From: Sphingobacteriales bacterium
GTDB taxonomy: Bacteria > Bacteroidota > Bacteroidia > Chitinophagales > Chitinophagaceae
DNA length: 64,000 nt
Direction: 5' to 3'
NCBI GenBank assembly: GCA_004144185.1
Contig: SEFP01000004.1
Location: 62,001 to 126,000, forward strand
In this document: positions 27,421-37,076 of the stretch, piece by piece
Layout: every line of letters begins with the position of its first letter
How positions within the stretch are numbered: position 1 is the first letter of the stretch
Translations under genes and position numbers: made by a program
Notes under the pieces: model-generated
Told to the model about the DNA's origin: nothing
Seen by the model: the letters and a program-made list of their open reading frames with translations, nothing else
Database searches by the model: none

Positions 27421-29139
27421 ATGAAAAAAGTTCTTCTCCTGCTGCTGCATTGTTGTGTAGCTGTGTGTGCTCACGCGCAATACAATAACCTGTGGATACC
27501 GGATACCCTTTCCGGAACACAGTTTAATTTATCGCTCCGGGATACGTTTACCCAACTGCTGCCGGGTAACCAAACCATTACCGGTGGTATCAACGGACGT
27601 TTCTGGGGCCCCACGCTCATCTTCCGTCGGGGCGATACGGTACGGATGGATGTTCATAACAAGCTCAACGACAGCACGACCATTCACTGGCATGGGCTGC
27701 ACCTGCCGGCCGTGATGGATGGAGGACCTCACCAGGTGATTCCACCCAATACACACTGGATGCCCTACTGGAAAGTGACCGATCAGGCGGCTACCCTCTG
27801 GTATCATCCGCATCTCCATGAAATGACGGCCAAGCAGGTGGCTTCCGGTCTCGGTGGGATGATTATCCTGCGTGATAGTCAGGAAGCGTCCCTGCCGTTG
27901 CCCCGTACCTATGGAATCGACGATATCCCGTTGGTACTTTCCGACCGGAAGTTCAACAGTGCCAACCAGTTTGTGGTGCAGGGCTTTGGCGATACCATGT
28001 TGACCAATTTTACCCTGAACGCGCAGAAGACGTTGCCGGCCCAGATGGTTCGATTCCGGGTACTGAATGCTTCTGTAGCCCGTACCTATAACCTGGGGTT
28101 CAGCGACAACCGTAATTTCTATGTTATCGGGTCTGATGCCGGTTTGCTTCAGGCACCGGTCATTAAAAACCGGATGCTGATCAGTCCCGGGGAGCGGGTA
28201 GAGCTGGTCGTATCGCTCACCGGACAGCAAGGCACCACTCCGGATCTGATGGCCTTCAACGCAGAGGTGCCGGCCACTATTCCGGGCGGGCAGATCATTC
28301 CACCCGCTACGGCTACCAATGCTCTGGCGGGTCGCAACTTCCGGTTGCTGCATCTGGTGGTAGGCGCACCAACTGCAGCAGCCGTTCATACGTTGCCAGC
28401 AGTCCTGAGCCGGATCCCGCGCCATGATACCAGTGGGGTACAGGCGGTCCGGAAACTGCTGATTTCGGATTCGCTGGTCAATGGACAGGTGCGCAGCTTT
28501 TTATTCAACCACCGTCTGTTTAATTTCAATTACAACGAATTCCGGGTTCCGCTGACGCACAAGGAGATCTGGGAAATCACCAGTACGTCGGTTATCACCC
28601 ATCCGTTTCACATCCACGACATTGAGTTTAATGTGCTGGATATTAACGGGCAGCCACCGGCTCCGGAAGAAGCCGGCTGGAAAGATGTGGTCATGATTCC
28701 GGCCCCTCCGCGGGATACTGCCGGCCGGGTCATTCAGCCTACCGTGGTACGCTTTATCGGCCAGTTCAACGATTACGCCGATTCGGTGCATCCATTTATG
28801 TTCCACTGCCACATCCTGACCCATGAAGACGGCGGGATGATGGGACAATTCCTGGTGACCGATCAGGCCGCTGGTGTGCAAACCGCTGCCACACCACCGA
28901 TGACATTCAGTGTTTTTCCGAATCCGGCTCAGGATCGGTTGTTTTTGCAGCTCGACCAGTCGCGCAGCGTCTATTATGTGTGGATTACGGATCGGGTCGG
29001 CCGGACGATGTATATGCTTCCGGAACCCGAATGGCAAAACGGGATCAACATCAGCAGTCTACGGAGCGGCTTGTATTACCTGACGATCCTGGAGAAGAAA
29101 ACAGGCCGGAAAGCCACGCAATCCTTTATTAAGAATTGA
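27421..29139 (+). CDS. Secreted multicopper oxidase with T9SS sorting domain
   Basis: 572 residues from ATG 27421. Signal peptide ending CAHAQ. All four copper motifs are present: TTIHWHGLH, LWYHPHLHEM, HPFHIHDIEF and HCHILTHEDGGMM, the last with the type 1 Cys and axial Met. This indicates a three-cupredoxin laccase/CueO-type enzyme oxidising Cu(I) or phenolics. A type A sorting domain (FSVFPNPAQDRLFLQL to ATQSFIKN) follows. The stop overlaps the next start (TGATG), implying translational coupling with a redoxin. Confidence 0.93.
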   Translation: MKKVLLLLLHCCVAVCAHAQYNNLWIPDTLSGTQFNLSLRDTFTQLLPGNQTITGGINGRFWGPTLIFRRGDTVRMDVHNKLNDSTTIHWHGLHLPAVMDGGPHQVIPPNTHWMPYWKVTDQAATLWYHPHLHEMTAKQVASGLGGMIILRDSQEASLPLPRTYGIDDIPLVLSDRKFNSANQFVVQGFGDTMLTNFTLNAQKTLPAQMVRFRVLNASVARTYNLGFSDNRNFYVIGSDAGLLQAPVIKNRMLISPGERVELVVSLTGQQGTTPDLMAFNAEVPATIPGGQIIPPATATNALAGRNFRLLHLVVGAPTAAAVHTLPAVLSRIPRHDTSGVQAVRKLLISDSLVNGQVRSFLFNHRLFNFNYNEFRVPLTHKEIWEITSTSVITHPFHIHDIEFNVLDINGQPPAPEEAGWKDVVMIPAPPRDTAGRVIQPTVVRFIGQFNDYADSVHPFMFHCHILTHEDGGMMGQFLVTDQAAGVQTAATPPMTFSVFPNPAQDRLFLQLDQSRSVYYVWITDRVGRTMYMLPEPEWQNGINISSLRSGLYYLTILEKKTGRKATQSFIKN

Positions 29140-29774
29140 TGGCAATGACATCTAAAAATATCGTGTTTAGGATACTGCTTGTCGTGCTTCTTCCGATTGT
29201 TGCCTTCGGTCAAAAGCCCCTTTCCAGCGAAGCAATCACCCGGATGCTGACCCTTCCGGAAGCGCAGCACCAACCGATTGCCCTGACTCCGGAAACCAAA
29301 GGGATGGTGCTGATTTTTACCTGTAATCACTGTCCGTTTGCACGCCTGTATACCCAGCGTCTGAATGCCCTGGCAGACCAGTATCGCACGTTGGGGGTGC
29401 CGGTCGTAGCGATCAATAGTATGGATACCCTCCTATACGAAGATGAAACGTTGCCATACATGCAGGAAAAAGCTGCTGCTGAAGCTTACCGGTTTGCTTA
29501 TCTGCAGGATGCGTCCCAGCACTGGGGGCGCCGGATGCAGGCCCAAAGCACCCCTTCTGCTTTTGTGATCTGGAAAGAAAAAAAGGGCTGGGTCATTAAA
29601 TATTCCGGAAGCATCGACGACAACGGTGAAAATCCGGAACTGGCAATACCCTTTGTCAGGCAGGCCGTAGACGCCCTGTTAAATGGCAAAGCTATTCCGC
29701 TGCCCAAAACAAAAACCTTTGGCTGCGCCATCACGTATACCACCCGTAAACCCTCTCCATCTCCCCGTAACTAA
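29139..29774 (+). CDS. Exported redoxin-family protein
   Basis: 211 residues from ATG 29139, overlapping the oxidase stop by one base. Signal peptide (IVFRILLVVLLPIVAFG), then an AhpC/TSA-type thioredoxin fold with the Cys pair in FTCNHCPFA and a C-terminal FGCAITYTTR that matches the GC-x-I-x-W end of this family. It may keep copper-enzyme or neighbour thiols in the proper redox state. Coupled to the multicopper oxidase and followed 11 bases later by a flavoprotein. Confidence 0.85.
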   Translation: MAMTSKNIVFRILLVVLLPIVAFGQKPLSSEAITRMLTLPEAQHQPIALTPETKGMVLIFTCNHCPFARLYTQRLNALADQYRTLGVPVVAINSMDTLLYEDETLPYMQEKAAAEAYRFAYLQDASQHWGRRMQAQSTPSAFVIWKEKKGWVIKYSGSIDDNGENPELAIPFVRQAVDALLNGKAIPLPKTKTFGCAITYTTRKPSPSPRN

Positions 29775-29785
29775 TAGTATCTATA

Positions 29786-31294
29786 ATGTCTGAAATTTCT
29801 ACCGTTGTACTTCCGGAACTGCGCTCCTCGCGCCGGTCGTTTTTAAAACAAGGAGGGCTCCTGGCAGCCGGCCTCGCCGTAGGACTACCGTGGTTTGGCG
29901 GTTGCCGTAAATCTGCTACGGAAGCCGACGGCATCTGGAATGAACTGGCCAACAGCCTCCAGGGATCATTGCTGCGGTCCGATTACAGTGGTTTTGCCCA
30001 GAAAGCGGCTCCATGGGCCCTTCAGTATGCAGCTGTACTGCCTCAGGGCATTGCTTCCTGTGCATCCGTTCAGGACGTACAGACCTGCGTCCGTTGGGCA
30101 CAGAAACACAGCGTACCGTTTGTAGCCCGCAGTGGCGGGCATTCCTACGGAGGCTATTCTACCACTACAGGGTTGATGATCGATCTTTCGCCTATGAACC
30201 AGATCCGCCTCGAGCCCGCTACCGGCTATTTATCAGCTGAAGGCGGGGCGCGTAATCAGCAGGTCTTCGACCGGGGACGGGAGTTGGGCTATTCGGTCAC
30301 CCATGGCCGGTGTTTTCAGGTAGGCGTCGGAGGATTGACGCTAGGAGGCGGGATCGGATTCGATATGCGGGAAAATGGCTATACCTGTGATAAACTGGTG
30401 GAAACCGAGGTCGTGCTGGCCAGTGGGGAGCGAATCACCTGTAATGAAACGCAGAACAGCGATTTGTTCTGGGCCTGCCGGGGTGCCGGCGGTGGAAACT
30501 TTGGCATCCACACCTCGTTTACATTTCAGCCGTTCCGGATAAGCAATATCACTGTGTTCGACATTCGCTGGAAAGGCGGCGATACGGCCGGACTGCTCCG
30601 GGCCTCTCAACAGATGATCGCCAATCTACCCAACGAGCTGGGGATGAAATTAAGTGTCACGCGCACTAAAATAGGGCCCAACGAGCCATTGTCGGTGGCG
30701 ATACTGGGTAGCTACAGCGCCGGAAACCGAACTGCGCTGGAGCAACTGCTGCGACCGATGCTGGCCGTACAAACCCCGGACCTCACTGATATCCGGGAAA
30801 CCAATTATTGGGATGGAAACACGTTCCTGTCTGAAGACGGAACCCCGGAGTATAGTCACGAACGCTCCCGTTTCGTATCAAATTATCTGACAGAGGCCGC
30901 GATTGCGACGATTATTGATCAGATGAATGCCTGGCCGGGTACCAGCCGGGCTGCCACCTGGAAATTCTTTTTGCTGGGCGGAGCCATTGATGCCAAGCGT
31001 CCGGATGCAATGGCTATGGTACATCGCGGTCATAAGATGCTGTCCAGTATCGAGCTGGAGTGGAATCCACAGGACAATGGACCTACCCTAACGGCGGCAC
31101 AACAATGGCTAGACCGGTTCTACCTGCAGATGGTGCCATTTGCTTCGGCGCACTGCTACCAGAACTTTATCGATCCGAGTGAAACGGATTACCTGAATGC
31201 CTATTACGGCTCCAATCTGGAGCGACTGCGGCAGGTAAAGCGGAAGTACGATCCGCAAAATGTATTCCGGTATCCACAATCCATTCCGTTGTAA
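29786..31294 (+). CDS. Tat-exported FAD oxidoreductase, berberine-bridge type
   Basis: 502 residues. Twin-arginine signal RRSFLKQGGLLAAGLAVGLP. FAD_binding_4 (PCMH) domain with ARSGGHSYGG and GRCFQVGVGGLTLGGGIGF; these His and Cys residues occupy the two bicovalent flavin attachment positions. The C-terminal BBE segment is YYGSNLERLRQVKRKYDP. Such enzymes oxidise sugars, alcohols or phenolics with O2. It is the third gene of an exported redox operon. A strong terminator follows. Confidence 0.9.
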   Translation: MSEISTVVLPELRSSRRSFLKQGGLLAAGLAVGLPWFGGCRKSATEADGIWNELANSLQGSLLRSDYSGFAQKAAPWALQYAAVLPQGIASCASVQDVQTCVRWAQKHSVPFVARSGGHSYGGYSTTTGLMIDLSPMNQIRLEPATGYLSAEGGARNQQVFDRGRELGYSVTHGRCFQVGVGGLTLGGGIGFDMRENGYTCDKLVETEVVLASGERITCNETQNSDLFWACRGAGGGNFGIHTSFTFQPFRISNITVFDIRWKGGDTAGLLRASQQMIANLPNELGMKLSVTRTKIGPNEPLSVAILGSYSAGNRTALEQLLRPMLAVQTPDLTDIRETNYWDGNTFLSEDGTPEYSHERSRFVSNYLTEAAIATIIDQMNAWPGTSRAATWKFFLLGGAIDAKRPDAMAMVHRGHKMLSSIELEWNPQDNGPTLTAAQQWLDRFYLQMVPFASAHCYQNFIDPSETDYLNAYYGSNLERLRQVKRKYDPQNVFRYPQSIPL

Positions 31295-31311
31295 GACACC
31301 GACAGCCTTTG

Positions 31312-31346
31312 AAAAAGCCCGCCTGATCTTATCAGACGGGCTTTTT
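31312..31346. terminator. Bidirectional Rho-independent terminator
   Basis: AAAAAGCCCGCCTGAT (31312-31327) pairs with ATCAGACGGGCTTTTT (31331-31346) with one mismatch and a three-base loop. It ends both the flavoprotein gene and the convergent methyltransferase gene. Confidence 0.9.
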
Positions 31347-31354
31347 GGTAAAAA

Positions 31355-32053
31355 TCAGGCTCCTGTACGGGTCAGCTGGACCAGATACTGCTCTTCTTCA
31401 TCTTCAAATAGCAGCCGGACCTGCCAGCCCAATGGCTCTGCCAGATGTCGAAGCTGTTGCTGGTCGATGTACAGCCAGGTAAACCAGTCGGTCTTGGTAT
31501 GTCCATACTGATAGCGGCATTGGACCTCACCGTAGTAGTGATCGGGCAGGGGGGCGCCGTTGGTGTAGAGATACGATACATTCGACGAATCGAACAGCAG
31601 TTGTCCGCCGGGTGCCAGGAGCGTTTCAGCATGGATTAGGAACGTCCGCAGGCCATCCAGGGTTCCGGAAAGTCCGATGCCGTTCATCAGCAGCAATAAA
31701 GTGTCGAACAGACCCTCCTTAAAGGCATAAATGTCTTTGTTGGCCACCTGTCGAACGCCGCGAATGCGGGCCACTTCGGCTGCACCGGGAGACGCATCCA
31801 GTGCTGTAACGTCCAGCCCTTTTTCCTGCAACCAAAGAGCGTGGCTACCCGCTCCGGCACCGATGTCGAGCACGCGGCCCTTGCATTCCTGCAAGGCAAT
31901 CTGCTCCAGGATCGGCATGTTCCGGAAAACGCGGAAATACGTGGCCACTGCCATCTCGTCTTTGCTGCCGTCGGGATACAGCACCCACAATTTCTTCTTA
32001 ACGGTGGCCGATTGCTGGTAGTCGGCCATGGCCTGTCCTAAAACGTCTTTCAT
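31355..32053 (-). CDS. Class I SAM-dependent methyltransferase
   Basis: 232 residues. Motif I is VLDIGAGAGSHALWL, with LDASPGAAEVARIRG and DTLLLLMNGIGLSG as later motifs of the seven-strand fold. The substrate cannot be told. The start at 32053 has a TACCTTCG -7-like element on the same strand ten bases upstream. It is divergent from the S10 operon. Confidence 0.85.
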   Translation of the reverse strand: MKDVLGQAMADYQQSATVKKKLWVLYPDGSKDEMAVATYFRVFRNMPILEQIALQECKGRVLDIGAGAGSHALWLQEKGLDVTALDASPGAAEVARIRGVRQVANKDIYAFKEGLFDTLLLLMNGIGLSGTLDGLRTFLIHAETLLAPGGQLLFDSSNVSYLYTNGAPLPDHYYGEVQCRYQYGHTKTDWFTWLYIDQQQLRHLAEPLGWQVRLLFEDEEEQYLVQLTRTGA

Positions 32054-32063
32054 GGAATGAGGG

Positions 32064-32071
32064 CGAAGGTA
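32064..32071 (-). promoter_or_regulatory. -7-like element of the methyltransferase gene
   Basis: TACCTTCG on the minus strand, ten bases before the start codon, identical to the S10 operon -7 sequence. Confidence 0.4.
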
Positions 32072-32187
32072 GCAGGGGAATCAGAACCAGCCGCGTAGTA
32101 CGAGTTTGATTCGTAAGCGTAAACGTGTTTGTATACCGCTCCGTTTTTCAAAAAACAACCACAAATTTTTAAAAAAGCCGGAAAAAC

Positions 32188-32220
32188 TTTGGGATGTTCC
32201 GGAAATTATTTCTACCTTCG
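32188..32220 (+). promoter_or_regulatory. S10 operon promoter
   Basis: TTTG at 32188-32191 and TACCTTCG at 32213-32220 are separated by 21 bases, matching the Bacteroidota -33/-7 arrangement (TTTG, 19-21, TAnnTTTG). An A/T-rich tract lies upstream. A TTCCGGAA octamer (32197-32204) sits in the spacer between the two elements. Transcription would start near 32226, giving a leader of about 30 bases before rpsJ. Confidence 0.65.
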
Positions 32221-32256
32221 CCCACCCAAAAAACGGGTTAGAAGCTATTTATAAGT

Positions 32257-32562
32257 ATGTCACAGCGCATTCGCATCAAGCTGAAGTCCTATGACCACAA
32301 TCTGGTGGACAAATCGGCAGAGAAGATCGTGAAAACCGTTCGCAACACCGGTGCCGTCGTTACAGGCCCTATTCCGTTGCCTACCGAACAAAAAATCTTC
32401 ACCGTACTGCGGTCTCCGCACGTAAACAAGAAGAGTCGGGAGCAGTTTGGCCTCGCCACGCACAAGCGCCTGCTTGATATTTACACGTCTTCTTCCCGTA
32501 CGGTAGACGCGCTTTCCAAGCTCGATCTTCCTTCCGGCGTAGAAGTCGAAATCAAAGCCTGA
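32257..32562 (+). CDS. rpsJ: 30S ribosomal protein S10
   Basis: 101 residues, full length. [24 protein letters not shown] at the start and [21 protein letters not shown] at the end are typical. Component of the 30S head; also the NusE transcription factor. First gene of the S10-spc superoperon, directly behind the promoter at 32188. A 154-base spacer to rplC is long for this operon. Confidence 0.98.
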   Translation: MSQRIRIKLKSYDHNLVDKSAEKIVKTVRNTGAVVTGPIPLPTEQKIFTVLRSPHVNKKSREQFGLATHKRLLDIYTSSSRTVDALSKLDLPSGVEVEIKA

Positions 32563-32716
32563 CGGTAAGGGCTTTTCCGGAACATAGACTGCTCCGCAGC
32601 TGTCCGGATGCAACGGCCCGTGCTTCTCACCCTTCGCTCTTTACAAGAATTCTAAACTCCCAATCCCGGTCCACACCCTCACAGGCAATCCGGGCGCTTG
32701 GATTAACTCACAAACA

Positions 32717-33337
32717 ATGAAAGGACTCATTGGCAGAAAAATCGGCATGACGTCGGTCTTCGAAGCAAATGGCAAGCAAACGGCTTGTACCATTATCGAG
32801 GCCGGTCCATGTGTGGTCACACAAAAGAAAACCGTTGAATCAGACGGTTACGACGCGCTTCAGATCGCGTTCGGCGAAAAAAAGGCAAAGAACACCTCTG
32901 CAGGTGTTGTCGGCCACTTCGCTAAATCAAACACTACTCCCAAGGCGGTCGTAAAAGAACTTCGCAACCCTTCCGTAGAGAAGGCCGTTGGCGAAAGCCT
33001 CACTGTGGACATCTTTACCGAAGGCGAAAAAGTATCTGTTGTAGGTACTTCGAAAGGTAAAGGCTTCCAAGGTGTTGTGAAGCGTCATGGATTCTCGGGT
33101 GTCGGTGAAGCGTCCCACGGTCAGCATGACCGTCAGCGCGCGCCCGGTTCCATCGGGGGTTCCTCGTATCCATCCCGTGTATTCAAGGGTATGCGCATGG
33201 CCGGCCGTATGGGTGGCGATCGCGTAAAAGTGAAAGCCCTGCGCGTGGTAAAAGTATTCCCTGAGCAGAATTATGTGCTGATTGCCGGTTCCGTACCGGG
33301 GCACAACGGTTCTATCGTTCTTATTCAAAATTCCTAA
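32717..33337 (+). CDS. rplC: 50S ribosomal protein L3
   Basis: 206 residues. [15 protein letters not shown] and the loop segment [26 protein letters not shown], which reaches the peptidyl transferase region, identify it. Early assembly protein of the 50S subunit. rplD follows 15 bases after the stop. Confidence 0.98.
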   Translation: MKGLIGRKIGMTSVFEANGKQTACTIIEAGPCVVTQKKTVESDGYDALQIAFGEKKAKNTSAGVVGHFAKSNTTPKAVVKELRNPSVEKAVGESLTVDIFTEGEKVSVVGTSKGKGFQGVVKRHGFSGVGEASHGQHDRQRAPGSIGGSSYPSRVFKGMRMAGRMGGDRVKVKALRVVKVFPEQNYVLIAGSVPGHNGSIVLIQNS

Positions 33338-33352
33338 ACGCCCGCGTCTGTC

Positions 33353-33997
33353 ATGCAAATTGATGTATTAAATAGCAGCGGCGCCAAGACCGGGCGCACC
33401 ATCGAACTGCCGGAAGAAATCTTCGGCATCGAACCTAACGATCACGTGATCTACCTGGCTGTTAAGCAGTATCTTGCTGCCCAGCGTCAAGGTACCCACA
33501 ACACCAAGACCCGTGCTGAAGTACAGGGTTCTTCCAAGAAACTGCACCGTCAGAAAGGTACCGGTGGTTCCCGTAAGGGCAACATCCGGAACCCGCTGTA
33601 CAAGGGTGGTGGTACCATCAACGGTCCAAAGCCGCACAAGTACGATCTGAAACTGAACCGCAAGGTGAAGGATCTGGCCAAGATGAGCGCACTGGCGCAC
33701 AAAGCCCAGGCCGGTAAAATCGTGGTGGTGGAAGACCTGAATCTGGAGATTCCTAAAACCAAAGATTTCAGCATCATGCTGAACATGCTGAGAGGCGACG
33801 TTCGCAAAACGCTGTTTGTTCTTCCGGAACACAACTCCAATGTATACCTGTCGTCCCGCAATCTGCGTGGCAACCGGACCGTAGTGCTCAGTGATCTGAA
33901 CACGTACGATCTGATGAACGCCGGTATGCTGGTGCTGACCGAGAGCACAGCCAAGATGTTCACTGAAGAAGTGGTGACCGAAACCCAGGAAGGATAA
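33353..33997 (+). CDS. rplD: 50S ribosomal protein L4
   Basis: 214 residues. The long tunnel loop is recognisable in RQKGTGGSRKGNIRNPLYKGG, and the globular part ends DLMNAGMLVLTESTAKMF. It holds the only TTCCGGAA octamer (33822, read Leu-Pro-Glu) found inside any ribosomal protein gene of this window. Whether it autoregulates the operon as in E. coli is not visible. Confidence 0.98.
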   Translation: MQIDVLNSSGAKTGRTIELPEEIFGIEPNDHVIYLAVKQYLAAQRQGTHNTKTRAEVQGSSKKLHRQKGTGGSRKGNIRNPLYKGGGTINGPKPHKYDLKLNRKVKDLAKMSALAHKAQAGKIVVVEDLNLEIPKTKDFSIMLNMLRGDVRKTLFVLPEHNSNVYLSSRNLRGNRTVVLSDLNTYDLMNAGMLVLTESTAKMFTEEVVTETQEG

Positions 33998-34020
33998 TTT
34001 TTAGACTCAAGACGATAGCC

Positions 34021-34087
34021 AAAGACAAAAGCATTTCCAACCGGAACGGTCGGCTCCCAGAGCAGTTCCCATCCGTCTTTTGTCTTT
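34021..34087 (+). repeat. Inverted repeat in the rplD-rplW spacer
   Basis: AAAGACAAAAG (34021-34031) is the exact complement of CTTTTGTCTTT (34077-34087). The long loop contains further GC-rich pairing potential. It could be an mRNA processing or attenuation element. Confidence 0.45.
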
Positions 34088-34115
34088 CCTCTTTTGTCTC
34101 CAACACATTGACCCC

Positions 34116-34412
34116 ATGAAACCGCAAAACGTTCTGGTTCGCCCTGTACTCACCGAGAAGGTGAATGGCCAGATGGAAACGGCCGGTCGCTACGCATTCG
34201 TAGTAGACAAGCGCGCCAATAAGCTCGAGATTAAGAAAGCCATTGAAGAGTTTTATGGCGTAAAGGTGCAGGATGTAAACACCCTGGTGGTGCCTGCCAA
34301 AGCCAAAAGCCGCTTCACCAAAGCCGGAGTGCTTAAAGGACATAAAAGCTCGTACAAAAAAGCAACCGTAACTCTGGCCGAAGGCGACAGCATCGACCTG
34401 TTCTCTAACTAA
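34116..34412 (+). CDS. rplW: 50S ribosomal protein L23
   Basis: 98 residues from ATG 34116 (MKPQNVLVRPVLTEKV). An upstream in-frame start at 34080 lies in the hairpin spacer and is rejected. L23 lines the exit tunnel and docks trigger factor and SRP. Confidence 0.97.
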   Translation: MKPQNVLVRPVLTEKVNGQMETAGRYAFVVDKRANKLEIKKAIEEFYGVKVQDVNTLVVPAKAKSRFTKAGVLKGHKSSYKKATVTLAEGDSIDLFSN

Positions 34413-34473
34413 AAGCAGCAGGTAGAAACTGTCTACCGAAACTTTCTACTAACCGCTTTCTACTCAAAGTAAA

Positions 34474-35304
34474 ATGGCACTACGCAAATACAAACCGACG
34501 ACCGCCGGCACCCGCTGGAGAATCGGTAATGCTTACGCTGAAATTACGACCAATACGCCGGAGAAAAGCCTGCTGGAGCCTATGAAAGGCACTGGTGGAC
34601 GGAACGCTCAGGGCCGTCGGTCGATGCGCTACATCGGTGGCGGTAACAAGAAAATGTACCGTGTTGTCGATTTCAAGCGTGATAAGAAAAACATCCCGGC
34701 TACGATCAAAACCATCGAGTATGATCCGAACCGTTCCGCTTTCATCGCGCTGCTCAACTATGCAGATGGTGAAAAGCGTTACATCATTGCCCCACAAGGT
34801 CTTGAAGTAGGTTCCCAGGTCATCAGCGGCGACGCGGTGGCTCCGGAAGTTGGAAATGCCCTGTTGCTGAAAAACATGCCGTTGGGTACTGTTGTTCACA
34901 ACATTGAAATGCAGCCTGGTCACGGTGCACGCATTGCCCGCTCTGCCGGTACCTATGCCCAGCTCAACGCCAAGGAAGAGCGCTATGCCGTACTGAAGAT
35001 GCCATCCGGTGAACTTCGTCGCGTATTGCTGTCCTGCATGGCTACTGTGGGTACTGTTTCCAACTCGGATCACCAGCTTCAAAGCATGGGTAAAGCCGGT
35101 CGGAACCGCTGGAAAGGCATCCGTCCACGCACCCGTGGTGTGGCGATGAACCCGGTAGATCACCCAATGGGTGGTGGTGAAGGCCGTTCTTCGGGCGGTC
35201 ACCCACGCAGCCGGACCGGTAAGTACGCTAAAGGAGAGAAGACCCGTAAGGAGAAAGGCTCTGACAAGCTGATCCTGCAGCGTAAGAATGGTAAAAAACT
35301 GTAA
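34474..35304 (+). CDS. rplB: 50S ribosomal protein L2
   Basis: 276 residues. The C-terminal [28 protein letters not shown] contains the conserved His needed for peptidyl transferase centre assembly. Full length. A 163-base spacer with a long hairpin and two octamers separates it from rpsS. Confidence 0.98.
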   Translation: MALRKYKPTTAGTRWRIGNAYAEITTNTPEKSLLEPMKGTGGRNAQGRRSMRYIGGGNKKMYRVVDFKRDKKNIPATIKTIEYDPNRSAFIALLNYADGEKRYIIAPQGLEVGSQVISGDAVAPEVGNALLLKNMPLGTVVHNIEMQPGHGARIARSAGTYAQLNAKEERYAVLKMPSGELRRVLLSCMATVGTVSNSDHQLQSMGKAGRNRWKGIRPRTRGVAMNPVDHPMGGGEGRSSGGHPRSRTGKYAKGEKTRKEKGSDKLILQRKNGKKL

Positions 35305-35315
35305 TTAGGCCGTTG

Positions 35316-35355
35316 GGCTTTAAGGTATAGGACGCACTGCCTATAACTTAAAGCC
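35316..35355 (+). repeat. Hairpin after rplB
   Basis: GGCTTTAAGGTATAGG (35316-35331) pairs with CCTATAACTTAAAGCC (35340-35355), a 16-bp stem with one mismatch and an eight-base loop, followed by a short T run. It could attenuate transcription between rplB and rpsS. Confidence 0.6.
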
Positions 35356-35467
35356 TGACGCTTTTTGAGAGTTAAAATGGTTCCGTTTCAAACGGAATAA
35401 ATCAACAATCACTTTCCGGAAACCTTTTTAGCCAAAGGCGCTTCCGGAATAAAACCAAACAACCTAC

Positions 35468-35734
35468 ATGGCTCGTTCGATTAGTAAAGGCCCCTATGTA
35501 GATGCCAAGCTCGAAAACAAAGTGCTGGCAATGGCAGAGGGTAAAAGTAAAAAAGGCGTTATCAAAACGTGGAGCCGCCGCTCTACAATCACGCCGGATT
35601 TCGTGGGACAAACATTTGCCGTTCACAACGGAAACAAGTTTATCCCCGTGTATGTAACAGAATTTATGGTAGGCCACAAGCTCGGCGAATTTGCTCCTAC
35701 CCGCACTTTTAAAGGCCACGCAGGCAGCAAATAA
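35468..35734 (+). CDS. rpsS: 30S ribosomal protein S19
   Basis: 88 residues. [33 protein letters not shown] and [19 protein letters not shown] are diagnostic. Head protein near the A-site finger. rplV begins 8 bases after the stop, in contrast to the long spacer upstream. Confidence 0.98.
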   Translation: MARSISKGPYVDAKLENKVLAMAEGKSKKGVIKTWSRRSTITPDFVGQTFAVHNGNKFIPVYVTEFMVGHKLGEFAPTRTFKGHAGSK

Positions 35735-35742
35735 TTAACCTC

Positions 35743-36153
35743 ATGGAAGCCGTAGCCCGTCTTAGAAATTACCCGACGTCTCCCCGCAAAATGCGTCTGC
35801 TGGCAGACATGATTCGCGGTGTGGATGTAGAAGCCGCCCTGAACATGCTGAAATTCAGCGCCAAGCACCCAAGCGTTCCGCTTGAAAAACTGCTGTTATC
35901 AGCTGTTGCCAACTGGCGTGTGAAAAACGAAGGCACCGATGTTGCCGAAGCCAACCTGTACGTAAAAACAATTTTCGTAGATGGTGGCCGCACTCTGAAG
36001 CGGATGAACCCCGCTCCTCAAGGTCGTGCGTATCGGTTGCGCAAGCGTAGCAACCACGTAACCCTTTTTGTTGACAGTCGCCCGGCCGGTGAGCAGACGC
36101 ACAAGCGTGTGATGGAAAGCGCCGGAAGCTCTGCTAAAGTGGCTGCTAAATAA
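35743..36153 (+). CDS. rplV: 50S ribosomal protein L22
   Basis: 136 residues. The core [22 protein letters not shown] and the tunnel beta-hairpin region ([23 protein letters not shown]) are intact. A short Ala/Ser-rich C-terminal extension ([10 protein letters not shown]) is seen. Confidence 0.98.
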   Translation: MEAVARLRNYPTSPRKMRLLADMIRGVDVEAALNMLKFSAKHPSVPLEKLLLSAVANWRVKNEGTDVAEANLYVKTIFVDGGRTLKRMNPAPQGRAYRLRKRSNHVTLFVDSRPAGEQTHKRVMESAGSSAKVAAK

Positions 36154-36181
36154 TTCCTCAACTCCTAATAAGATATCCCTC

Positions 36182-37012
36182 ATGGGTCAAAAAGCAAATC
36201 CGATCGGCAACCGCCTGGGCATTATCCGGGGTTGGGACAGCATGTGGTATGGCGAGAAGAAAGACTTCGGCCAGAAGCTGGTAGAAGATCATAAAATCCG
36301 CACGTACCTGGCTGCACGCGTCAACAAAGGTGGCATCAGCCGCGTGGTTATTGAGCGTACCTTAGGCAAGCTTATCATTACTATCCACACGTCCAAGCCG
36401 GGTATTATCATCGGTAAAGGCGGTCAGGAAGTAGATCGTATCAAGGAAGAGCTGAAAAAGCTGACCAGCAAGACGGACATCCAGATCAACATCATGGAAA
36501 TCCGCCGTCCGGAACTGGATGCCATGATCGTAGGTGAAACCATCGCCCGTCAGCTCGAAGGCCGTGTTGCCTACAAGCGCGCCATCAAGATGGCCATCCA
36601 GACCGCTATGCGGATGGGTGCTGAAGGCATCAAGATCAAAGCCGGTGGTCGTCTGAACGGTTCTGAAATCGCCCGTACAGAAGAATTCAAGCAAGGCCGT
36701 ACGCCATTGCATACCTTCCGAATGGACATCGATTATGCCAACGTATACGCGATGACCGTGTATGGTAAAATTGGTATCAAAGTATGGATCTGTAAAGGTG
36801 AAGTACTGGGTCGCCGTGACCTGAATCCGAACTTCTCTGCCGGCTCTGATGCCCGTGGCGCTCAGCGTGGTGGTGATGATCGTGGCTTCCGTGGAGGCGA
36901 CCGTGGCGGAGATCGCCGTGGTGCTGGTGGTGACCGTGGCGGAGATCGTCGCGGTGGTGGAGGCGACCGTGGCGGTGATCGCCGTGGCGCTGGTCCCGGA
37001 AACCGTCGCTAA
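36182..37012 (+). CDS. rpsC: 30S ribosomal protein S3 with RGG-rich tail
   Basis: 276 residues. The KH domain ([20 protein letters not shown]) and the S3 C-domain ([37 protein letters not shown]) end near residue 215. A tail of about 55 residues follows, made of GDRGGDRRG-type units. Bacterial S3 normally ends soon after the C-domain, so this Arg/Gly/Asp-rich extension is an addition. It may bind RNA or act as a disordered region. The repeats are in the same reading frame and codon style as the gene. Confidence 0.97.
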   Translation: MGQKANPIGNRLGIIRGWDSMWYGEKKDFGQKLVEDHKIRTYLAARVNKGGISRVVIERTLGKLIITIHTSKPGIIIGKGGQEVDRIKEELKKLTSKTDIQINIMEIRRPELDAMIVGETIARQLEGRVAYKRAIKMAIQTAMRMGAEGIKIKAGGRLNGSEIARTEEFKQGRTPLHTFRMDIDYANVYAMTVYGKIGIKVWICKGEVLGRRDLNPNFSAGSDARGAQRGGDDRGFRGGDRGGDRRGAGGDRGGDRRGGGGDRGGDRRGAGPGNRR

Positions 37013-37076
37013 GTTTTAAGTCAACCTATTTGAAGATCCCATCCGCACTGGCGGAGACCTCTAAATTCTGTAACCG

